DNA of 64,000 nucleotides from NCBI GenBank assembly GCA_951640165.1, contig OX621249.1:2779001-2843000 (forward strand). The letters run 5' to 3'. How positions within the stretch are numbered: the stretch's first letter is position 1; each line of letters begins with the position of its first letter. The notes beneath the pieces are model-generated. The model saw only the letters and a list, made by a program, of their open reading frames with translations. It searched no databases and was not told the origin of the DNA. The stretch comes from Pseudoips prasinana (taxonomy: Eukaryota; Arthropoda; Insecta; Lepidoptera; Nolidae). Made by a program: the position numbers and the translations under genes. Positions 53,401 to 63,960 of the stretch are shown here, in pieces.

Positions 53401-53712
53401 TCTATACATATAATAAAATCGTAGGAAAGTCAAAACTGTACATTTAATATTTTTTTAAAGGATGCTTGGGGCGTGATCTGCAACCGATATCGAAGTCAAA
53501 AATATAGATTTTAGAATTTTTGTCTGTATGTCTGTTTGTATGTACGGGCTAAACTCAAAAAGTACTGCATGGATTTACTTCAAATTTTGCATGAATATTA
53601 CTAAGAGGGCGGGTCAACATATAGGCTACATATTATCACGCTATCACATACGGGGGAGGAGCTGTTATATATTATAAAATATAACGCGGGTAAAACCACG
53701 GGGCACAGCTAG
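53401..53712 (+). mobile_element. Non-autonomous Helitron, complete
   Basis: 312 bp: TCTATACATATAATAAAATC at the 5' end; GCGGGTAAAACCACGG hairpin region and CACAGCTAG at the 3' end. Flanking A (53400) and T (53713) fit Helitron insertion into AT. About 330-bp relatives at 38.3 kb and a truncated one at 50.5 kb. Confidence 0.84.
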
Positions 53713-53944
53713 TATGACAATAATTTTCGTAGTTTTGATTATTTTGGAATAAAAAATTACCTATATTAAAAATGATAAAAATCGATTCACTAAACGATTC
53801 TGAACAAACTATTTTCAGGATGTTCGTTAATTAAGTTACGTGTTGTATAAATATACATAATTTTTTATTAAATTCCAAATTCCAAGCGCACTGGAATTTA
53901 TATCGTTGTTTAAGCTCACATCAGGAATTTAATCCTGAAGCGAG

Positions 53945-54110
53945 CTACATTTAGAATAGAATAGAATAGAAATACATTTATTCAACACGAACATACAAGA
54001 AATGAGTAATTACAAGGTATAGCATAGTACATACATAAAAACTAATAAATATCGAAAAAAATAAACAATAAAATAAAGAAAGTACAATAGCTCCTGTATG
54101 TTCCGTCGAA
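53945..54110 (-). mobile_element. LINE 3' end fragment
   Basis: AGAATAGAATAGAAATAC then TTTATTCAACACGAACATAC, a repeat-tailed antisense LINE end; a shorter relative lies at about 29525. Confidence 0.4.
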
Positions 54111-54111
54111 A

Positions 54112-54350
54112 TATGTAAGGGCTAGCGATAGCGCTCATAGCTAGATGCTCTCACCGGTCCGTAAGTAAAGTCCATAGATGGGTGACCACCAAAGCGGTTT
54201 AATTTCTGAGCATCTCCGTGCTTCGGAGGGCACATTAAGCTGTCGGTCCCTGTTTCAGTCATTACTCAACAGTCGTTAAGCCATGTCAGAGGCCTACTGG
54301 GCGGCTAGACCAACTCTGACACTAAGGTAACCACTGCCCATAAGTAAGCT
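54112..54350 (+). repeat. 5S-rRNA-like SINE copy
   Basis: CTCTCACCGGTCCGTAAG, AGTCCATAGATGGGTGACC, CTTCGGAGGGCACATTAAGC, GGTAACCACTGCCCATAAG. The central GGTTAAGCAAC part is deleted. Confidence 0.68.
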
Positions 54351-54597
54351 ATAGCGTATTCAAGCGCAAATAAATACTTCATAAGTGATATTAGGGTTTT
54401 TCTGTTTTGTTGTAAGAGAAGTTCCCAGTCCGGAGTCTGGCGGTGTTATAACACTGTGCTCCGATGAATATGTAAAGTCTTGTACTTGAGATCTTTCCGT
54501 TGGTGTTGGCGAGCCGTCTCAACGATAAGAGAAATAGAAAGTTCACGCACCTTAGTTAATGCAGACAGTTATGTACTATATAACATTGCTATGTTAG

Positions 54598-54736
54598 TCT
54601 GGTGGTTACCCTTAATGCTAAGCTAAAGGTTCGATGCCCAACCAGGTCAAATCTTTGGGCGATGAGCACGATTATTTGTTGTGTTTAGGTGTAATTTATC
54701 TAAAATATGTATGTATTTAGAAATAACAATATATAA
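54598..54736 (+). mobile_element. SINE-M3, 3' end replaced
   Basis: TCTGGTGGTTACCCTTAATG, AAGGTTCGATGCCC (B box), GAGCACGATTATTTG; joined to an RTE 3' fragment. Confidence 0.65.
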
Positions 54737-54890
54737 GGTGGACCGACGATCTTGTGCGGGTCGCGGGAAGCCGCTGGATGCGGGAAGCCGCTGGATGCGG
54801 GCAGCGCAGGACCGCTATTGTGGAGATCCTTGGGGGAGGCCTTTGTCCAGCAGTGGACGTCTTTCGGCTGATATGATGATGATGATGACT
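54737..54890 (+). mobile_element. RTE 3' end fragment
   Basis: GGTGGACCGACGATCTTGTG, a local GGATGCGGGAAGCCGCT duplication, CCTTGGGGGAGGCCTTTGTC and a (GATGAT)n tail. Confidence 0.8.
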
Positions 54891-55195
54891 ATTTATTAAT
54901 AAATAATTAAGTATGTTTATCAGTAGTAAAGCAAAAGAAAAATCCTAATATTACCCAAAAAAATACAATTGAGATACATTTTTAGGTTCAAACGTTGGTC
55001 TTATTGCTGCGTTTTCTTCCAGGAAAGGGGAACTACCCAGTTTCCCCTTTCCTTCGTCTATTCATCCTGTAACAACAGGTCAACTGATTATAAACTTGCA
55101 CTGAAAATAAAAAATTAGTTTCTTTTGTGAAAACGAATGCTGATAACTTTATAACATTTTCTCGTATATCGTGTTTTTATATTATGTTCTCGCAG

Positions 55196-55243
55196 TCCAC
55201 GTTCTGTGTGCCAACACGTGAGAGCAGGAATGTGGCTGGCTAG
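55196..55243 (+). CDS. Candidate terminal exon of the 47.56-kb gene
   Basis: Behind an acceptor (TATGTTCTCGCAG, T/C-rich tract, possible branch point TGCTGATAAC at 55138-55147) 48 bp read STFCVPTRESRNVAG then TAG, in the phase (0) required by the donor at 49215. The segment is about 58% GC in strongly AT-rich surroundings. Alternatively a donor inside it (CACGTGAGAG, 55217) would make a 22-bp micro-exon. No AATAAA was noticed close downstream, which weakens the terminal-exon reading. Confidence 0.4.
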   Translation, partial: STFCVPTRESRNVAG

Positions 55244-55435
55244 CGATGAATGCAGTGCTACTAATTAAAATAGTTCAGTTCTAGTAAATTTTGTCGCAAC
55301 TCAAATGAGATGTTTAATGAACGGTATAAAACTATTTTAAAGTTAATTTTCACTATCATTTGAGGGTGAAAATTAATTTGAGATGTGTGAATGGATCAAT
55401 TTTTTTATTCAGTGTGTGGACTGCATTGAATATTA
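55244..55435. other. Possible 3' UTR, nothing else seen
   Basis: AT-rich sequence following the candidate stop; no clear polyadenylation signal. Confidence 0.25.
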
Positions 55436-55439
55436 CATA

Positions 55440-55640
55440 CATACATAGACTCACGCTTGTTTCCCAGAGGAGGAGGCAGAGACAACAGATTACCATTTGT
55501 GACGATATTTGTATGCCTTTTATGCCCCGTTGAGCACGCCTCTTTGCGCTCGTTTATTGTCATTATATTCTTCTTCTGACCTGGCCTTCCTTGAGAATTA
55601 CCCCGATTAGGTCAGAGAATGTTCTAAGAGGTATTTCCCT
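55440..55640 (-). mobile_element. LINE C-terminal/3' fragment
   Basis: Antisense relative of 43.87-44.03 kb: ATAGACTCACGCTTGTTTCC..GGCAGAGACAACAG..TCATTATATTCTTC. Confidence 0.5.
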
Positions 55641-55939
55641 GCCTACCATTCACACAGACCAGGTATACTTCTTTCGTCAATATTCTTTCATTCATTGAAT
55701 ATTGACAGTACTTTACCTGATAAAACTACATGTATCGTCTCAATCTTGTATATAAGATGTTAAGCACGACCAATCTATAAATGAGTAGCCGCTAAAGTAG
55801 TTTAAGCGAGTCAAGCGAGCGTACAGAAATTTTACTGCAAAATCTAAGGGTCTTTTAATGTAGAAAAAAGGGTTGTAGGGTAGAGTTATCCCATTTGTTG
55901 AAGAACTTGGCTCTTGTTAGACCGGCATTCAGTTGTGTA

Positions 55940-56072
55940 GACGCAAGCACATCCAGCTACCCCAATCTGTCAAATTTCTTTTATAGATTTTCAACTTTAT
56001 CACATAAGTATAAGGTTCACTTCCAATTGGGGAAATTTGACAGATTGGGGTAGCTTGATGTGCTGGCGTCTG
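55940..56072. mobile_element. Palindromic MITE-1 copy
   Basis: GACGCAAGCACATCCAGC to TTGATGTGCTGGCGTCTG; TA at 56073-56074, left TA at 55938-55939 with the terminal CA lost. Confidence 0.85.
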
Positions 56073-56819
56073 TACGTCTAGTTCGACGTTTGTTATTCAC
56101 TTTTAATGAGTTGGCTAGATAAAGTTAGACCTTTGGAAGCAGATTAAGTACACAATAACATCCACACCTAATCTTTCTGGATACTTTCTATTTATGTATA
56201 TATTTTTTATTTATTTATTTGGTTCACCAAAAAATTAAACATTAATATTAATGTTTAAAAATAATACATTAATTAAGATCTAAATGTCTAGTTACTTATA
56301 GGTAAGCACTACATTCAAAATTTAATGAGCTACTTTTACAAACATATGATATATACAATTTTTTTTATGTGTAACTATGATCTTATAAACTATTGGTAAT
56401 TTTCCGAAATAATTCTAATGATACGTGGTGGATATCAACCTTGTCACTGCATTCGTTATATAGTTTTGTCTTTTAATTTTTTTGCGCTTTCATACTCTAA
56501 TGAGAGAAATGTTGATTACTTTACTGTCACGGGTGTATGGAATATATGAAATTGCGATGAAATTGAGTCTTGTCGCCACACGTGGACTAAAAACTTTTAT
56601 CACTACTTGTTAATGTCCTTTATTTATTTAGTACAACCAGTAACTGTTACATTATTGCTAGTATAAATACAATACTTAAAAATTTAAATCAAATGCACAG
56701 TTTATTAAGGTGTCACAACATGCACAGATTCATGACACCCAATGAAATCAATAAAAACAAAAAATATATAACAACTAAAACTACATATAAAATTAAAAAT
56801 ACTATAAGTTAAATTTAAA

Positions 56820-57090
56820 CCGACATAGCCCGAAGAATTGCCAAGCTGAAGTGGCAGTTGGCAGGGCACATAGCTCGTAGAGCCGACGGCCATTGGGGCA
56901 GAAAGGATCTCGAGTGGCGACCACGAACCGGAAGACACAGCGTGGGCAGGCCCCCTACAAGATGGACCGATGATCTTGTGCGGATCGCTGGAAACTGCTG
57001 GATGCGAATAGCACAAGACCGGCAATTGTGGAGATCTTTGGGGAAGGCCTTTGCCCAGCAGTGGACGTCTTTCGGCTGATATGATGATGA
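56820..57090 (+). mobile_element. RTE 3' end fragment
   Basis: Encodes the RTE C-terminus AGHIARRADGHWGRKDLEWR and GRPPTRWTDDLVRIA without a stop until the normal end (QQWTSFG), then ATATGATGATG tail. 5'-truncated. Confidence 0.86.
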
Positions 57091-57261
57091 AGATAAGTTA
57101 AATTAAAATTAAGGAAACAAAATTAACATAAAATACTAAACAGAAAATATAAAGCAAAGAGTAAAAAGTGAATATTAATGATAAAACGATTAAAATTACT
57201 TAATTATATCAAAACATATATTTTTATTATGATATTCTGCTATCTTTATTCCATATTTACA

Positions 57262-57485
57262 AATCATGTCAGTCGAATGACGTCTACTGTTGGAAAAAAC
57301 CCTCGCACAAGAATGGGGGGATATGCCATGATCGCCTCACTTGGCAGACGGGTTGGCAATAGCAGTATGTTACTTATACACACAGAGAGACGCTGCTGCC
57401 CGTTGTCTGCTCCCCACGGGTCCACTTCTACACCCTCCACGGGATAAGATGGGGTGGTAATATTCGATGCCGTCAATCACATGTA
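57262..57485 (-). repeat. RTE-derived short element (head+tail)
   Basis: Antisense copy: RTE 3' end (CAGTCGAATGACGTCTACTG) directly followed by RTE leader (GATATGCCATGATCGCC, CTGCTGCCCGTTGTCTGC, CACGGGATAAGATGGGGTGG). Confidence 0.72.
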
Positions 57486-57841
57486 TAACTTTCTGCACTA
57501 TTTACTAAATTAACATAATATTATTTGGAGAACACGTTTGGCTTGGCTCTGACGTCAAACCCAAACTTTGTAAACCCTGTGTTGAAGCAATAGCAATGTT
57601 GCGGCTATTTCTCAATCGTTTCGTACCAAAGTGTTTTCCCTTCTAGTTTTACGGCTTCCGGAAATTTACTATTCTTATTTCAAAACCTCTGCCAATATGT
57701 GGCAGTGTAGCCGTGTGTATTAAAAATCATCTTTTACTTCCTGCACTCTTCCTATATCTATTTGGGTCGGCTTCCAGTCTAAGCAATTACTCTAAACTAC
57801 CACAATTAATAATAATAGATTTATTTGCATTAAAATATCAA

Positions 57842-58015
57842 TCACACTTATATTATAAAGGCAAAAATTTGTGAGTAAACTTTATAAATTACAGCCTATG
57901 TGATAATCCAGGGTGTTAGCTAACTCCATAACAAATTTTATTAAAATCGCTCCAGCCGTGAATAAGTAACAAATATACACCCTCACAAACTTTCGCCTTT
58001 ATAATATTAGTAGGA
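57842..58015. mobile_element. Helitron derivative with two 5' ends
   Basis: Starts TCACACTTATATTATAAAGG and ends with the complement of the same 5' terminus (GCCTTTATAATATTAGTAGGA region). The hairpin/CTAG end is absent, giving an inverted-end structure. Confidence 0.55.
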
Positions 58016-58081
58016 TATCTTTATCCCGGATATTATTATTTAAGTGAGAATACACTTTGTAAGTGAGAAATCTCCGCGTTA

Positions 58082-58756
58082 ATAAAATAAAATACAAAAA
58101 GGTTTTTATTCACGTAGACTTTAAAAAAACGCTTGTAAATAGTCAGAACATGTTTGTAGTAATATAGTTGTATACATACATTAGATATTATTTCTAGTAA
58201 CATAGATATTTAGGTACATATTGTATGAAAACATTTATAAAATTTATTTTATTACAGCAATGATATTTAGCTAGCTCGTATCAAGTTATTGTCAAGAGAT
58301 TATGTTTAATTATCTAGTTTAAGTCTAAAATTTTTACTACATATTGTCAATGGTTCTGTCTAAATTAAAGTTATTATTATTATGACGGACCTTGTGTTAA
58401 TAACGACGGTCGCGCTTTAATGCTACCACCGGATCCAATGCGCCCCAACTGAGAAGACCCAGCGAAACAAACTCAGTGGGTTCATCTACTACCGGTTTCA
58501 ACACGACCCAGTTGAGACGGTCCGGCGAAACATACTCAAGCGGGCATGAACACAGGATTTGGTCCAATTAGAGTAATTATTTAGTAGGCAAACACAATAT
58601 ATGCTCGATCGGTTGTCTGAATGCTTATTATTTTAGATTATATTTAGGTATACAAAAGAAAAACTTCGAAACAATAACATTATTCATTTTGAGACAGAGT
58701 CAATAATTTTAAATTAAGTATATGATAGCAATCATTTACAGATAGTTCACATAACA
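58082..58756 (-). mobile_element. LINE-H 3' UTR copy
   Basis: Antisense, almost the full 3' UTR, stopping at GATAGTTCACATAACAC shortly before the ORF2 stop would appear. The insertion hot site at about 58375 is empty. Confidence 0.85.
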
Positions 58757-58897
58757 CATTTATATAAAACAATTGAACAAAGAATATCTATTTCATATTT
58801 TTCATTAATAAGTTCTATGTCTAGAATTTTGCTAGAGAAGCGGTTTATATTTGATGTGATAGAATTAGAAAGTTATCACACTTCTCTATTATCATGC

Positions 58898-59239
58898 TTA
58901 CATGTTTACACTACTAACTAAATTGATTTTAATAACATTACTAAAAGATGGTATAAAAAGTGACTTCGTCATACTACTTATGACTGAGTTAATATGTGCC
59001 GCTACTAAAGTTGCAAGTATGTTCAAAAATTTTCTTGAGACAGTAACTGTACTCATGGTTACCCTACAAGAATCTATAAAACTATTTGTGTCCAAAAATA
59101 TAAATTTATTACTATAATGGCTAACCAAAAACTGTAGGTGCATATTTAGCTTGTGGATATAATTATTTGTACTATCAGGCACATTGGACACATAGGGGAA
59201 GGCACACAATATTATCTTATTACAGTCTAATTCTAACAT
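58898..59239 (-). pseudogene. Possible LINE ORF1 fragment
   Basis: The minus-strand frame of about 113 codons contains DCNKIILCAFPYVSNVPDST, then NNYIHKLNMHLQFLV and KFIFLDTNSFID. The pattern resembles the C-terminal SGNH/esterase-like part of some LINE ORF1 proteins. That comparison is from memory and tentative. It lies just upstream (in sense) of a LINE-H 3' UTR, so it could be an internally deleted LINE-H copy. Confidence 0.35.
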
Positions 59240-59254
59240 CTTAGTGAAACTATC

Positions 59255-59700
59255 TGTAATGTCTTTTTACCCGACTGCGGAACGCAAAGGGTAATGTGTT
59301 TATCAGGCTATGTATGTATGTATGTTCCTTTGAAGCACTATACAGACCAAACGCCTGGACCGATTTTAATGATTCGCACGTCAATCGATTCCTTTCAGTC
59401 CGGAAAGTGTCACTAAAGACATGACGTTAGTGAAAATTCAATATGGCGACTACTGGACGCAATATTGTGAAAATTTAAAAAATTAAAGTCAACAAACTAT
59501 GTCATGTGGGGTATCGTTGAATAGGTATTTAAAAAACATTTTTAGTTTTCTTTCAACATTTTTCGATTTGACCGGCCGTTTAGGAGCTATATCGATTTAA
59601 AGTTGCGTAACAACTATTCTCACATATAGGTTTTAAAACAGTAGAAATTTACGATGAAAAGACGAAAACTTCGTATGACTGTGCGTGTGAGTGTTGATGG
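59255..59700. repeat. Dispersed lepidopteran-type repeat
   Basis: TACCCGACTGCGGAACGCAA..GGGTAATGTGTTTATCAGGC, a (TATG)n stretch, then GCCTGGACCGATTTTAATGA. Only one copy here; the assignment rests on general resemblance. Confidence 0.4.
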
Positions 59701-60189
59701 ACATATACTAAAGTATCTATTAGGTATATTTGACTACCTAAAGTATCTAACGTCTAACACGGTCGCCCATCTCCAACTTCAAACGATTTAATACTTAACT
59801 TCACTAGATGGTTTAATTATATTATTAGTACTCTGTACCACCGCAAGCTACTAAAAAATCCTCATGATATCAAATCTCTCAATGAAATCACGAGATTGCG
59901 AAATTTGCAGTCATATAACAATAACAATGACTGACTTATCTCTCAGCTTAAAGAGCTGCTTGTATTAACGTGATATTTGGCCCGGATGTTTATTTATTCA
60001 TTATCATATCACAGATTAAAAAATTAAGATTAAAAAGAAAACCGTAAAAAAAAATGCCACTCTGGAAAGTAGAACTCTAATTAAATATTGCCAATCGGAC
60101 TATCTCGTAGATAAGCATGGACTCTTTTTCTTTTCTATATTAATGTCATACCAGATATAACTCATTAAACATGCACTTTGTTTGCTTTT

Positions 60190-60335
60190 ACTTTGAGGAA
60201 GGGGAGGGGGACAAAGACCTCAATTTTAGGTTTTACGCTAATATTTCAAAAATGGCGCGATGAAATGAAAGCTTTTTAAATTTTCTATAACTTTGATACT
60301 TTTCCATATCCCATCCGTTTTCAAACTACAGGCTC
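60190..60335 (+). repeat. Left arm of a 3.2-kb-spaced inverted repeat
   Basis: GGAGGGGGACAAAGACCTCA, then ATTTTAGGTTTTACGCTAAT, then CTATAACTTTGATAC. The reverse complement occurs at 63160-63355. Confidence 0.7.
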
Positions 60336-60392
60336 TGGAAAAGTGCAATCAAAAAATGTTTTGAAATATTAAAGTCCAATTCTGTGAATGAT

Positions 60393-60812
60393 TCACATTT
60401 TTATTCTCTTAGGTCGTGAGGGTCCTGGAAAAAGGTCGTTTTCTGTGGTATCTTCTTCCTCGCCTTCCTCAGTGGTAAGTGGTTTTTGCTGAGAGGGCTC
60501 TGAATCATCTTCATGGTCATTCTCGTCGTCTTCCTCGCTAAAAGACACGCCGTTGAAGCATTTTCCTTGGCAATGAAAGCACGCAGTAGAAAATTTCAGC
60601 ATAGCTTTGCGACATCCACATTTGCTGCTGCTACAATCCTTGGTGCAGCGACAAAATATTGTTCTTAGTAAAATCTGGGGCGCCGGTAAATCTTTTGTTG
60701 TTCTTAGCGCCAAGATATCACCATAATTTTTTCCACCCCCACTCTTGAGGGAGCAGCTCATTCCCAAGCCACTGCTGCACTTGGTGATATGTGCTTCAGG
60801 AATTATATTTAG
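60393..60812 (-). pseudogene. Cys-rich protein, C-terminal part
   Basis: The minus-strand frame runs LNIIPEAHITKCSS, then LPAPQILLRTIFCRCTKDCS, SSKCGCRKAMLKFSTACFHC and QGKCFNG, followed by an acidic E/D-rich tail and PGPSRPKRIKM stop. The cysteine pattern CxC-x4-C-x4-CxC..C-x2-C-x3-C followed by an acidic tail is what I recall from the C-terminus of abundant arthropod proteins of unknown function. Upstream the frame hits a stop where the RTE begins. Together with 62671-62830 it represents one split gene. Confidence 0.6.
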
Positions 60813-61104
60813 CTACTCTCTTAATGGCTGTGTGGTGACGGCCTAGAGAATATCGCCACCCCCTCTCATTCCGCGGGGGGACGTAGAAGTCGTCCCTAGG
60901 GAATATATACCAGAGAATGGGCAGCAGCGTTCTCATGAGTACCAATGTCTACCTTACTGCGATTGCCAACCCGTTTGCCAAGCGTGGCTATTATGGCAGA
61001 TCCCCTCAAATGAAGGACACAATTAAACCCTGGTCCCCAGTCCCCGGTAGCCCTGCTATTCCTAGCCGTGGTAACAGCCGTGGTTACGGCAGGGCAGGGG
61101 GTGC

Positions 61105-61905
61105 TAAGAATCCCCGGCAGATTCCGCGTTACCAAAACCGACGACCTCTGGCCCTGGCAACATACAACACACGCACACTGCGGACCAACGAGAAGATGAT
61201 CGAACTGGAGGAAGAATTGAGCAGGTTACATTGGGACATAATAGGATTATCTGAAGTTCGAAGAGAGGGGGAGGACACTATAATCCTGAAATCCGGGAAT
61301 CTGCTCTATTTCCGGGAGGGCGACCAACTGTCCCAAGGTGGTGTTGGGTTCATAGTACACAAGTCATCGGGAGTGTGTCGACTAGGGTTGCGTACCTTAT
61401 ACTCAGAATTACCAAGCGGTATTCGTTGAAGGTCATACAGGTTTACGCGCCGACTTCAACGATGAGGTTGAGGTCATGTATGAGGATATTTCTAGAGCCA
61501 TACATACCTCGAACTCTTATTTCAATGTGGTCATGGGGGACTTTAACGCGAAGCTGGTTAAACGAGTCGATAATGAGCTGAGAGTGGGGCAATTTGTAAC
61601 TGGAGACCGGAATCCCGGGGCCAAATGTTGGCCGACTTCATGGAGAAGGAGGGACTCTTTATGATGAACTCCTCTTTCAAGAAGCCGGAAAACCGCAAAT
61701 GGACCTGGGTTAGCCCGATCGTAAAAAAAAAACGAGATAGACTTTATCTTGTTCACGAGTAGACAGATGTTCAATAACGTCTCAGTAATCAATACGATTA
61801 AAACCGGGAGCGATCACCGACTGGTGAGAGGCTCATTGAACCTAAATGTCAAGCTCCAGAGGTTCCGAGTTCCGACTGATAAAGTCTACGCTCCGACCTT
61901 TACCC
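61105..61905 (+). pseudogene. RTE endonuclease, frameshifted
   Basis: LSRLHWDIIGLSEVRREGED, LSQGGVGFIVHKS, then (other frame) VIQVYAPTST, VVMGDFNAKLV and GSDHRLVRGS. At least three frame changes and a deletion near 61370 relative to the copy at 17.5-18.3 kb. Confidence 0.82.
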
Positions 61906-61963
61906 ATCTACATCCAAAACCCGGAACCAAAACCGTTTCGAATGCCTAGCGGATTGCGAGGAA

Positions 61964-62670
61964 GTGGACTCATACCATGACAGGCTCGTAGAAGCTGTCC
62001 ATACGGCTGGGTCTAAGGTCTTCAAGGCCCATCGTACAAACAGAACCAAAAAGATCTCTGACTATACCCTGCAGCTTATGGACGAAAGACGGAAAATGGT
62101 TCTGACATCCTCTGATGATGCTACCAGATACCGGCAGCTCAACAGACAGATCTTAAAGTCTTTGACTCGCGAGACGCGTCAATTTAATACAAATTGTATT
62201 AAAGAAGCTATTGAGTGGAACAAAGGCTCTGAAGTGTTTGCAAGAGAACTATATGTTGGACAGAGCCAACTGACGAAGCTGAAGACTGAGGATGGCAGAA
62301 TCGTCACGTCTAGACCTGAGTTGCTGGAGACATCGAAAGGTTCTACGGACAGCTGTATACGAAAGCCCAGTCACCTGTCGATAGTTGTGCCTCAGATCCC
62401 AGAGCACGACTAACCCAACACTTACCGACGACATCCCGGACGTCAGCCTGTGCGAGATTAGAATGGCTCTCGAACAGCTTAAGAACAACAAGGCGCCTGG
62501 TCATGATGGAGTTACGGCAGAGCTTCTGAAGGCGGGTGATACACCAATCCTACGGGCCCTTCAGAAGTTATTTAACTCCGTCATACTAGAAGGTCAAACG
62601 CCACAAGCATGACACAGGGGTGTGGTGGTGCTCTTCTTCAAAAAGGGCGATAAAACCCTCCTGAAGAATT
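61964..62670 (+). pseudogene. RTE linker and start of RT
   Basis: YHDRLVEAVHTAGSKVFK, YRQLNRQILKSLTRETRQFN, then in another frame LEQLKNNKAPGHDGVTAELL and ILEGQTPQA with a premature stop replacing the usual W; ends at KTLLKNY. Confidence 0.82.
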
Positions 62671-62831
62671 ACATTGAGAAGGGTCACTTTTGCTGGTGTC
62701 CCATACCATTTCAGGAAGCACACCTTCCCAGCTTCTGCAACATCACTATGGCTAGAGCTTGGGTTGTAAAAGATCTTTGCTGCTTCCTGAATAATTTGCA
62801 AAGCAATCTTCATGATGTTTTTCCCGCCTAA
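62671..62831 (-). pseudogene. Cys-rich protein, middle part
   Basis: The minus strand encodes MKIALQIIQEAAKIFYNPSS, then SHSDVAEAGKVCFLKWYGTP and AKVTLLN up to the RTE junction. The FLxxYGTP segment is what I recall lying upstream of the Cys-rich C-terminus in the same protein family, with about 80 codons normally between. Those codons are missing, so the insertion was accompanied by a deletion. Further upstream the frame is lost. Confidence 0.5.
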
Positions 62832-63159
62832 GCTCAGTTATCTGCTGTTACAAAAAAAACGCAATATCTTACTGTTACCGCCCTTACCTCATGGAGGTAC
62901 TCCCAGTTTATTTTAAAATAAATTTAGAGATAATTCAGGCATCAGGTAATGGTCATCACGCTGAATAACTCATCATCATCTTGTTCCCACTAATATGCTA
63001 GTGGGTTTGGTTTCCGCACTTAGTCCCGATGAGGACCATTGTATGTGAGCCATGACGGCCTTCACTCCATCCAGCACACCTCCCTCCAGAAGCTTATCAG
63101 GTCTCCTAAACTAAACTTCTCAAGGCATCTGTAAGAGTTTCGCTGAATAACTTAAATTT

Positions 63160-63355
63160 TCTATATTTCTGGAGCGTGTAACTCATAAACGAATGGAAAT
63201 ATGGAAAAAGTATATCCGATCAAAGTTATAGTGAATTTTGTAAGCTTTAATTTTATCTTAGAATATTTTTTACTAAAACGCACCTTTTTAAAGATATTAG
63301 CAAAAAACCTAAAATTGAGGTCTTTGTCCCCCTCCCCCCCTCCCCCCTCCTCCCT
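63160..63355 (-). repeat. Right arm of the inverted repeat
   Basis: Reverse complement of 60190-60335 with gaps; the outer edge is a C-rich tract (CCCCCTCCCCCCCTCCCCCC). Confidence 0.7.
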
Positions 63356-63489
63356 CCGCCTCACCTCCTAGACGTCAGGACTTTTGGTATGTTTTCCCTC
63401 TAAGTACTCTGAACAAGTTTCTGAAAATATCCCTTAGGTTCCCGCTCACGCACTCTATACCCTCCTTTGAGTCATTCCTTAATCGGACT

Positions 63490-63960
63490 AATAACAGTTG
63501 ATCGTTATTGTGACTGGAATTCGCACATTGATCAAAATATATGCATCAGAATCAATAGGTTTGTATACGTTTTGTCACGACTTCGCAAAACAGCCTTATT
63601 ACCAATCGATATTGATGCCATATCTATGGGGCAATTCAACAGATAAATCGAGAGCATTTCTATTGCAAAAAAATGTGTTAAAGCAACTACAGGTACTCAT
63701 CCGTTTGTCTCATGTAAATCATTGTTAAAAGGACTAAAAATTATAACTAGTGTGTTTGTACATTTTTCAAATTGGTGTATATGTGAAAACGAAGCCACTG
63801 TATTTACTAGAGCTAAAGATGTTTTTCCTCGCATCATGATAACTAATACAACACTATTTCAAAAAAGTTCCTATGCTGTATGTGTGAAAATGTTTAATGC
63901 TTTGCCGCAAAATATTAGACATTTTTCAGCGGCAAAGTTCAAAAGCAACTCAGACTGTGG
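63490..63960 (+). pseudogene. LINE ORF2 C-terminal fragment, frameshifted
   Basis: LWGNSTDKSRAFLLQKNVLK followed after frame change by GLKIITSVFVHFSNWC, RAKDVFPR, LFQKSSYAVCVKMFNALPQN and FSAAKFKS. The pieces are those of the CR1/Jockey-type C-terminus (compare LINE-H WGSAADIGAIFVLQKRAVRA). Broken by at least one frameshift and a stop. Confidence 0.75.

Larger units (their letters stand above)
49215..55195 (+). other. Presumed intron of the 47.56-kb gene
   Basis: If 55196-55243 is the next exon, this 5,981-bp interval is the intron. It is AT-rich and filled with SINEs, Helitrons, a LINE fragment and an AT microsatellite listed separately. No other GC-rich exon-like segment was noticed. Codons 554-570 read past the donor are therefore intronic. 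Confidence 0.45.
60828..62670 (+). mobile_element. RTE-type LINE, sense copy, 3'-incomplete
   Basis: Begins with the RTE leader (GGCTGTGTGGTGACGGCC, CCGCGGGGGGACGTAGAAG) and runs through endonuclease and linker into the RT palm. It breaks off at 62670 within NYRPI. It is inserted in the Cys-rich gene. Loss of the 3' half shows later deletion. Confidence 0.85.
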
